From positions 562,001 through 626,000 of the forward strand of contig JAJEKV010000144.1 in assembly GCA_021234155.1 (NCBI GenBank): 64,000 bases of DNA, read 5' to 3'. The notes beneath the pieces were generated by a model. It was not told the origin of the DNA and ran no database searches. It was given only the letters and a program-made list of their open reading frames with translations. Position 1 is the stretch's first letter; each line of letters starts with the position of its first letter. This stretch comes from Isoetes taiwanensis. Taxonomy: Eukaryota > Streptophyta > Lycopodiopsida > Isoetales > Isoetaceae. A program made the position numbers and the translations under genes. Of the stretch, positions 57,461 to 64,000 are shown in pieces.

Positions 57461-59072
57461 ATGCCATCGAGCTTCAGCACCATCGATCGAGCTTGCCCTC
57501 GTGCCATCGACCTTGCCATCGCGCCATCGAGCGCCAACGATCTTGCCATCGTGCCCAGGCAGTTTTTGAATTCGAATTATGGCGGATTCTTGCCAGCAAA
57601 TAGAGCGAAATTTTTCAATTTCGCTCTGTTTGTTGGCAAGAATCTTCCTAATTCTAATCTCCGCTCCGGTTCTCAGTCTTTTGCAACGTCAATGGCAAAG
57701 GTATTTGGTTTCTGAGTTGTCATTGCATTCCTTTGAGTCTTCTTCCTTCTAATACTTCTGTTTCAGGATCAAACTAATTCCGGGGGTCAATTTAGAGTGC
57801 AAGTGCCAAAAGAATGTCTGCCTTACAGGAATAAGTTCACTTGGAAGCAACCAATAGATGAAGATGCATTGCGAGCTTCTGGAGCCATGAATATAGACCT
57901 CTGGGCTAAAGGCCAACTGTATCCATGTGATCCTTTCACTCGAGCCCATCCAAACTTCCACTCTGCATCCAGTCTTATTGAATTTGCTTGTAAGGGACAG
58001 CAAGGGTTACTAGGTTACTGTAATAATTTGGTTAATGGTAATATTGATCCACATTTGCGTGCCATGTATAACCACTTGTATGGATTCAATTGCAAAGTTT
58101 TATCAGATGTTAATCAGCTCCAACAGGCGAACTACTTTCTGTCTCAACAATGCCGCAAGCTCAATGAATTGGAGGTAGAAAATCAGAAATTGGTGACTGA
58201 GATGAATGCACTGCAGCAAGGATGCTTTCTTGAGAATCATAGACAAGATGGTTTACATGAGTATCCTGTTTGCTTGGAATAAATCACCTCAAAGCTCTAA
58301 GGAAGCTGCCATGCATGAAGTTGAAAAGGTGCTATCTAATGTGGGACTTCATGGTGGGCACTACAAAATACTTCAAGATCCAAAGGTATCCGGCAAGGTT
58401 CCCCTGAAACCCAGTATGGGTGGTCCAAAGGCTAAGAGGTTTTTGCCTCCCGCGAAAGAGAACTTATCTGGTGTTTGGAAAGCTTACAAGGATCTTATTG
58501 CAGCTGAGGATGATCGAAATGCTCGTGGCAGATAACGCCTGAAGAAAATCAAGGCATGGCAGGGTTTCTCTGTACTGGTAAAGGAAATGCAGAAAAAGGT
58601 AGTGCAGGAAAATGATGTTGCCAAATTCCAGGAGGCAGTCACAAACTTCACTAAGTCTTTCCTGGCGGCATGGGGTGAGGCCAATTTGACTCACTATGTC
58701 CATATTCTGTTCGCACATGGCGTGTGGTTTGTCAGGGAATATGGAAGCCTGGGAATTTGGAATACACAGGGAATGGAGAAGTCCCATAAGCAAGCAAAGA
58801 ATGCATTCTTCCGTTTCACTCAACACAGAGGTTCAGTTGGGAATTCCTTGCAGCAGATGTGTCAATGGTTTTACAGAAGGATCGTGTGCAAGTGGGTGAA
58901 GAAATCACGGAACCAGAGTGAATCAACACTTGCTAAGTTGTGTAGACAAAAAACCCAACGGGAAAAAAAGAGGGAAGCTTGGTATAAGTCCGCAGCTGTT
59001 GAGCGATCAAGGGAGTGGAGATCAATGAGATGTAGGCAAGGCAAAGGTTATGTCCGTATTGAGAGCTCTTGA
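57461..59072 (+). pseudogene. Spliced transposon-derived protein gene with one frameshift and one stop
   Basis: Exon 1 is 57,461-57,700. The intron is 57,701-57,766 (66 bp, AAG|GTATTT ... TTTCAG|GAT), phase 0. Exon 2 continues in frame to about 58,210 with FTWKQPIDEDALRASGAMNI and a coiled-coil stretch (LNELEVENQKLVTEMNALQQ). A frame change near 58,215 is followed by KDAFLRIIDKMVYMSILFAW, and a TAA at 58,533 interrupts the same frame, which then runs to 59,072. The C-terminal part has THYVHILFAHGVWFVREYGS and QGMEKSHKQAKNAFFRFTQH, a pattern I associate with transposon proteins widespread in algae and cnidarians, class unknown. Basic C-terminus. About 520 residues if uninterrupted. Confidence 0.6.
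57585..57644. repeat. 60-bp near-perfect palindrome inside exon 1
   Basis: GATTCTTGCCAGCAAATAGA at the left is mirrored by the reverse complement ending GGCAAGAATC at 57,644, with a 3-4 base loop and two or three mismatches. It encodes part of the exon 1 protein. Confidence 0.75.
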
Positions 59073-59159
59073 TAACGTCTCTACTGTAAAAGAGTTGGTT
59101 TATTTATCAGTTCGATAGTGCTCAGTGAGCGAAATGCTGTATTGTAAGTAAATTGGATG

Positions 59160-59540
59160 CATGTATTGCGCATCGTGGCCACGGTGCGAAATATGGGCCT
59201 GTAACTAAACTGGATCCACGTATTTCGCACCGTAGCCATGGTGCAAAATAGGCCCTTCAATAATTTGTAACTAAGTCGATTTCGCACGGTGGCTACGGTG
59301 CGAAATAGGCCCTTCAATATTTTGTAACTGAGTCGATTTCGCACCGTGGCGACGATGCGAAATATGGGCCTGTAACTAAACTGGATCCACGTATTTCGCA
59401 CCGTAGCCACGGTGCGAAATAGGCCCTTCAATAATTTGTAACTCAGTCGATTTCGCACCGTGGCTACGGCGCGAAATAGGCCCTTCAATAATTTGTAACT
59501 GAGTCAATTTCGCACCGTGGCTACGGTGCGAAATATGGGC
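59160..59540. repeat. 57-bp hairpin tandem repeat, seven copies
   Basis: Each unit contains TTTCGCACCGT-GGCT-ACGGTGCGAAA (11-bp stem, 4-base loop) followed by one of two spacers: 'aggcccttcaataatttgtaactgagtcga' type or 'atgggcctgtaactaaactggatccacgt' type. Unit starts are near 59,166, 59,224, 59,280, 59,337, 59,395, 59,451 and 59,508. Because 57 is a multiple of three, it also yields a repetitive open frame on the minus strand, which is not a gene. Confidence 0.92.
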
Positions 59541-59700
59541 CAGTAACTAGAGAATATTAACATATTAGAGAACATATTAACATATTAGAGAATATTTAGA
59601 GAACATATTAACACGGTATCATATGAATTATTTATGATAGATAGCAAAGGTTACTAGAGACCACGGGGCAGTATGTCCCTAGTAACCTTCCCCTAGGTTC

Positions 59701-60240
59701 CTAACCCCTTCCCCTTTCCCTTCCCCTGCGAGGGGTAACCCACGCAGCTGGGTTAGGAAACCAGAGCTCACGCGTATCCCAGTTTGATTCTTCCCACCAT
59801 ATGGGGTACCTAGTCATTAGAAAAAGTAATTCCACATGATGATACTCACGGAAGAAGAGCGGACCCAACTCCACAAAGTTGTTGTACTCGTTGTAGTACG
59901 TTCTAATAAGGCCATACATCTGTCCCTTACAAATTTCATGAATGAACTCTGATATGTATTGATCCAGAGAGTGTGCTAAATAACCAGCACGAAGAAGAGG
60001 CCTGAACTGCTATAACATCTCGTCCAGATAAGGAGGGGGTTCAAGAATTCCCCTCATTGCAAGTGTCCTATAACATTCAGATGGATTAATTTCCATCAGT
60101 GGCTCATGACCACAATCAAATCGCTCCAGAATGAAGTTGATCAACTCCATTGCAAGCTCGTTGGTGGGACTGTGGTGCAACCTCCACTCCAAGAAATGGT
60201 CAAATAGCTCATCAGTTTCAGGTCACACAGAATGCCTGGG
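59701..60240 (-). pseudogene. Decayed gene, paralogue 1
   Basis: Minus-strand text from 60,240 runs through an in-frame TGA near 60,225. It continues with FLEWRLHHSPTNELAMELIN, RFDCGHEPLMEINPSECYRT and GILEPPPYLDEML, an in-frame TAG (about 60,014), then AGYLAHSLDQYI, YGLIRTYYNEYNNFVELGPL and SNWDTRELWFPNP. It matches the copy at 61,273-61,640 along its length. No family known. Three or more disruptions if read as one exon. Confidence 0.5.
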
Positions 60241-60294
60241 GCATGCTTGCAGGCCTTCTTGAGTAGCCCAGGGAGGATTGGATCCAATCATTTG

Positions 60295-60775
60295 CAAAAG
60301 CAAGCAAGGATCACCGACGGAGCAAGGAACAAGGAGCAGAGCAAGGAACAAGGAGCAAGAAGCAAGGAAGAAGACCAAGTAGCAAGGGACAAGGATCAAT
60401 TTCAAGTAGCAAGAAGCAAGGAACAAGGAAGATCAAGGAGCAAGAAGATCAAGGAACAAGGAAGACCAAGTAGCAAGGACGAGGAAGATCAAGTAGCAAG
60501 GAATAAGGATCAAGATCAAGTAGCAAGAAGCAAGGAACAAGGAAGATCATGGAGCAAGGAAGCAAGGAACAAGATCAAGTAGCAAGATCAAGACCAAGGA
60601 ACAAGACCAAGTAGCATGAAGTAGCACGAAGATGAAGGAGCAAGAAGCAAGGATCAAGATCAATTAGCAAAGAACACGGAACACAAGGTGAGAAGTGAAA
60701 GCAAGGTGAGAACACGAGAAGTGAAAGCAAGGTGAAAACATGGAACAAAGGTGAGAAGTGAAAGCAAGGTGAAAG
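60295..60775 (+). repeat. AGCAAGGAACAAGGA-type low-complexity repeat
   Basis: Irregular repetition of 'agcaaggaacaaggatcaag' words for about 480 bp, then 'gaagtgaaagcaaggtgag' units. It separates the two paralogous fragments. Frames through it are Lys/Gln/Glu-rich artefacts. Confidence 0.9.
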
Positions 60776-60892
60776 AATTTATAGCTACGAATCCAATAAT
60801 GTTGAAGTATAATACTAACACTGTTGAAGTATAATACCAATAAAGTTGAAGAATAATACCAATAATGTTGAAGTATTATACCCTTTGGTAGT

Positions 60893-61075
60893 GGCGAAAT
60901 AGGCCCTTCAATAATTTGTAACTGAGTCGATTTCGCACCGTGGCTACGGTGCGAAAGATGGGCCTGTAACTAAACTGATCCACGTATTTCGCACTATAGC
61001 CACGGTGCGAAATAGGCCCTTCAATAATTTGTGGCGAGGCGATTTTGCACCGTATTACGGTGCGAATATGACCAC
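60893..61075. repeat. 57-bp hairpin repeat, three further copies
   Basis: Same units as at 59,160-59,540, including both spacer types, more eroded at the right end. Confidence 0.88.
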
Positions 61076-61272
61076 AAATAAAACATTCACATGAGAAAAT
61101 ACAAGGAAAATGGTAGAAGAAATCATTCAATTACACTAAAAGTGTAAGATTGCCAAGATAATACATGATAATATGAGGATGTTACTTAATTACACGGAAA
61201 TCACTTGCTTATATACTTAATTTCTATGAAAATATTTATACCAGTTTATACACATATTCCAATGGAGTATCT

Positions 61273-61640
61273 TCACCTGTGATATGTACGTATTATGTGT
61301 TGTGTGCTATGTAGCCATAGGTCACGTGTATCCCAAGGAATTGTATCCCAGGTGGGGAATTTAGACAGTAACCACAGGATGTTGAAGTCAAGGGAACGGA
61401 ATAGGAGCTTACCAATATCCACAAAAGATTTGTAATGGAAGTTGTAAAGTTCAATGAGGATATAAATCCTATTCTTCTCACTAGTAGGAATGACCAGAGG
61501 CACATACTGATCCAGAGAGTAGGCCATGAAACCATGGAAAAGCATGTCCTTCAACTGTTCTAACCTATCTTCTAAATCTGAGGGGGGTTCAAGAAGTCCC
61601 AAAGCACTTAGAGTGAACCTTGCTTGACTCGAATTGATCT
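61273..61640 (-). pseudogene. Decayed gene, paralogue 2
   Basis: Minus strand: GLLEPPSDLEDRLEQLKDML, FHGFMAYSLDQYVPLVIP, IYILIELYNFHYKSFVDIGK, LLFRSLDFNILWLLSKFP and WDTRDLWLHS. Over these words it aligns with paralogue 1 (LEPPPYLDEML, YLAHSLDQYI, YNEYNNFVELG, WDTRELW). The reading frame is open from 61,602 to 61,273, so it is the better preserved copy, but a start and upstream exon were not found. GTAAGC at the FVDIG codons and an acceptor-like ATCACAG near 61,275 are possible splice sites. Confidence 0.5.
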
Positions 61641-61728
61641 CCGCCAGTGGAGGGAGACATGCACTGTAATGCTGCTACAGTGCATGTCAATAATTTTGTT
61701 CGATATAAGTACGGCTCTACTCAATGCA

Positions 61729-62016
61729 GAAGCATCCATTTGCTATGTCTCGGCCTGGTTATTTTCTACCTTGCCTCCTCGTCCCGAAGATATGGACTCC
61801 ATTACTTGCACTATGACATATAATGATCTTTATAGATGTTCTCAGAGGGGTATCCCCCTTGATCCCTGGCTGGAAGGAGTAGCAGAGGGTCGAAATCGTT
61901 CTTCCGGAGGGTTTTATCGTGTTGTTATCCACCTTTGGAGGGTTCCAGAGCGTCGCGTCTATGAGATTAATCACATCACTCAACTACCTGCTTATGATGA
62001 TCCCGATTGCGAATGA
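61729..62016 (+). CDS. Hypothetical exon, open reading frame
   Basis: From an acceptor-like 'ctcaatgcAG' at 61,729 an open frame of about 95 codons reads EASICYVSAWLFSTLPPRPE, then GIPLDPWLEGVAEGRNRSSG, FYRVVIHLWRVPERRVYEIN and ends TAA/TGA after DDPDCE. Composition is clearly protein-like (Trp, Cys, Arg, Tyr, no bias). An upstream frame continues to 61,624 but contains less convincing sequence. No family recognised. It stands between paralogue 2 and the H3-like gene, in the opposite direction to both. Confidence 0.5.
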   Translation, partial: EASICYVSAWLFSTLPPRPEDMDSITCTMTYNDLYRCSQRGIPLDPWLEGVAEGRNRSSGGFYRVVIHLWRVPERRVYEINHITQLPAYDDPDCE

Positions 62017-62230
62017 ACTTCTGCATTCATGTATGCTATGCCTCTTATATGAGTTCTAAGTATATGCTATGCCTCTTATATGAGTTATAAGTATGTAACC
62101 ATAAGTGATACATGTGATCCGTCTATTTACCGCACATTTTCAATTTGGAAAGCTCTTGGCCATTTTCCTTACATGTAGATTCTAAATTCAGCCAAAGCAT
62201 TCTCTTCAGTAGTGTGTGGAATAAAACATT

Positions 62231-62360
62231 TTGCTAACCGTAGTCACGGTGCAAAATTGTGCCCTCCAAAAACTTTGGAACTACTATTTTTGCACCGTGG
62301 CCACGGTGCGAATAGACCTTCCCACAGAATGTGGAATAGTCATTTTCGCACCGTGCCCAC
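62231..62360. repeat. 57-bp hairpin repeat relatives
   Basis: Three hairpins of the same type (for example TTTGCACCGTGGCCACGGTGC near 62,290), with diverged spacers, 150 bp from the end of the H3-like gene. Confidence 0.75.
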
Positions 62361-62495
62361 GGTCAACACTAGTAGATAAATACACAGCCGCAATAAATAG
62401 AATAGCAAATAATTACAGATAAATATAAAACACTCATCACGATAAATATTAAGACACTCATATATTAACAATAAAAAAAGGGTTACAAAAGGATG

Positions 62496-62819
62496 CTAAG
62501 GGAGGCATCCACGGAAGTATCTAGCTAAGGCATAGTCCCTGTCCTGCACAGTAACACGTCCTTTGTGCACACAACAGCGGACACTGTCCTCAAAGAGGCT
62601 AATTAGATGAGCCTCTGCTGCCTCTTGCAGTATATCCAAGGCCTCTGCTTGGATTCTATTCACCTCTTCCTCCACCATCGGGACGAAGTCTGGTGCTCTG
62701 TTCCTCCTCTTCCTCCTTGATTCCTTCCTCCTGTCAATAATGGCCTGCATCTCGTACCTAACCATTCTAGCGAAGGCAAGCTTGGGAATCAGAGGCTGGG
62801 TGCGTGCCTGCCAGCTCAT
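62496..62819 (-). CDS. Histone-H3-fold protein with a large insertion before helix 2 and no N-terminal tail
   Basis: 107 codons. Residues 10-16 (LIPKLAF) match the start of the H3 histone fold (LIRKLPF), and 17-27 the first helix. 64-79 (LQEAAEAHLISLFEDS) match the H3 helix 2 signature LQEAAEA, nearly unchanged. 88-104 (RVTVQDRDYALARYFRG) match the H3 loop 2/helix 3 (RVTIMPKDIQLARRIRG). Between helix 1 and LQEAAEA there are 47 residues where canonical H3 has 24, an insertion of about 23 that is Arg/Lys-rich (RRKESRRKRRNR) then Glu-rich. The N-terminal tail is absent; a GTEA stretch resembling H3's GTVAL lies in another frame at about 62,845-62,857, so an upstream exon or frameshift is possible. 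Centromeric H3 variants also have longer loop 1, but not this long. Confidence 0.82.
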   Translation of the reverse strand: MSWQARTQPLIPKLAFARMVRYEMQAIIDRRKESRRKRRNRAPDFVPMVEEEVNRIQAEALDILQEAAEAHLISLFEDSVRCCVHKGRVTVQDRDYALARYFRGCLP

Positions 62820-63079
62820 TACACAAGAACTGGAATGGTCGTGCCTCCGTGCCGGACATGGATGACATCAACCTGGGCCACATGACGTATGACCCGACGG
62901 CTTCCTCCATTGTCTCCGCTCCAGGGGTGGGGAAGGGCAGGCTGGCTATTGGATCCAGAGCTGTGTCCACTGATACCACAATACACACACTCACCCCGGT
63001 TTTTGGTCCACTGTTGAAAACATCAGTTTTGGTAGGTCTACATATCCTGTTTTCAAAGAATCCTACATGTGGATTTGTG
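62820..63079. other. Upstream region of the H3-like gene
   Basis: On the minus strand, 'ctggcAG' just before the GCACGCACC codons could be a splice acceptor, so part of the N-terminus could come from an exon further right. No tail-like sequence (ARTKQT) was found in this stretch. Confidence 0.35.
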
Positions 63080-63720
63080 GAGGTATGGTTTTGTTCGATA
63101 ATGGTGTTCTTTTTTCAGTGGACTAAAACATCCACTGTTGTTTTGTAGTTTCTTCTATTGTGACATGTCATTTTATAATACAATCCACTGTAGGAAAGAA
63201 TACTTGAATTTCTACATGTCTAATAATTCTATTGTCACATGTCTTTATAGAAGTAGGAAAGAATATTTGATTCTCTACATGTCGTATGCTTCCATGTCAC
63301 ATGTCTTTATAGTAGTAGGACAGAGTACTTTATTTGCTAAGGCATTGTAGGAAAGAATACATGAATTACGACATGTGTAATACTTCTATTGTCACATGTC
63401 TTTATAGAAGTAGGAAAGAATACTTGATTCTCTACATGTCGTATGCTTCCATGTCACATGTCTTTATAGTAGTAGGACAGAGTACTTTATTTGCTAAGGC
63501 ATTGTAGGAAAGAATACATGAATTACGACATGTGTAATACTTCTATTGTCACATGTCTTTATAGAAGTAGGAAAGAATACTTGATTCTCTACATGTCGTA
63601 TGCTTCCACTTGATTCTCTACATGTCCTATCCTTCCATATCACGGGTCTTTATAGTGGTAGGACAGAGTACTTGATTTGCTACATGTGATGCACGTGCAC
63701 GATCACATGTCCTTATACTA
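63080..63720 (+). repeat. 157-bp tandem repeat array
   Basis: Units begin ACATGTCTTTATAGAAGTAGG at 63,237, 63,394 and 63,551, with earlier and later partial copies. Two internal half-units (gaagtagg / gtagtagg) suggest an older, shorter period. No coding. Confidence 0.92.
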
Positions 63721-64000
63721 GTATTCCATGTAAGACAAGTTACTCCTCCTAGTTTGATTTATTTTCCTCCTAGTTTTGCAATTAAAAGTGTAGAGCGCCT
63801 TATACAGTAGCAAAATTGTTTGGGGTCACTCGGATTGGCGACTAGATCAAAACTCTGTTATTTCAGTTCTCATGGCTCCCCATGCATGTTTAGAAATGGT
63901 CCACCTAGTTATCAAAGAAGTCGAACCACGTTTTGGCCTCCAAAGCGTAATGGGGTTGCTAGGTTATTAATGGGGTTTACGTTATGGAGGTCGAGTTTTA
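63721..64000. other. Right end, no gene seen
   Basis: An acceptor-like 'gttatttcAG' at 63,869 precedes an ATG at 63,876, but the frame is short. Nothing further supportable before the window ends. Confidence 0.4.

Noticed and set aside
59081-59488. 135-codon minus-strand frame with repeated FRTVATVRN
   Set aside because: It is created by the 57-bp repeat unit being a multiple of three. The repeat is better explained by its hairpin DNA.
59160-61075. CRISPR-like array (regular hairpin repeats with spacers)
   Set aside because: The spacers are only two recurring types, not unique sequences, the period is set by the whole 57-bp unit, and the context is eukaryotic.

Overview
The window looks like repeat-rich nuclear DNA of a green plant-lineage eukaryote. 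It has GT-AG introns with phase-consistent exons, TATA boxes, tRNA-like SINE heads, long dinucleotide microsatellites, two lineages of Ty3/gypsy retrotransposon and many decayed transposon genes. A tyrosine-recombinase element is present; such elements are reported from green algae and not commonly from flowering plants. I therefore lean to a charophyte alga or another non-flowering streptophyte, but this is an inference. No bacterial-style operons, rRNA genes or CRISPR arrays are visible.

Layout. 0-4.2 kb: remnants of a LINE and of a DUF7869-type transposon protein (minus strand). 4.2-9.6 kb: a segment present in two or three diverged copies, split by a 0.7 kb polypurine tract. 10.2-11.4 kb: a decayed protein gene. 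13.0-14.5 kb: a candidate small spliced host gene (minus strand). 14,968-23,643: a complete 8.7 kb non-chromoviral Ty3/gypsy element (minus strand) with matching LTRs and a 5-bp target duplication TCTCG. It has gag-protease-RT-RNase H-integrase, two in-frame TAG stops, a sense ORF next to the polypurine tract and an antisense ORF with its own TATA box. It may have landed in an exon of a small host gene (23,644-23,920). 26.4-26.9 kb: a perfect 111-bp inverted repeat. 27,929-41,222: a 13.3 kb chromovirus-like element (plus strand, TSD ATCCA) nested in an oppositely oriented LTR of its own family (27,487-27,928 plus 41,223-42,301).

44,497-52,425: a 7.9 kb element with split direct repeats (A1 ... 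B1-A2 ... B2), flanked by a palindromic 12-bp repeat and carrying a broken tyrosine recombinase gene. No reverse transcriptase is visible. A 654-bp hAT-like MITE with an 8-bp TSD and a (CT)99 tract lie inside it. 52.4-57.4 kb: decayed sequence with (GA)47, a LINE 3' tail and SINE heads.

57.4-63.7 kb is a different kind of region. It holds a spliced transposon-derived gene with one frameshift and one stop, two paralogous decayed genes, arrays of a 57-bp hairpin repeat, one open exon-like ORF, a histone-H3-fold ORF with a 23-residue insertion in the alpha1-loop1 region, and a 157-bp tandem repeat.

The strongest candidates for something new are the recombinase element with split repeats and the divergent H3-like protein. 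Next come the antisense ORF in the 8.7 kb element and the repeated hairpins in the leader of the 13.3 kb element.
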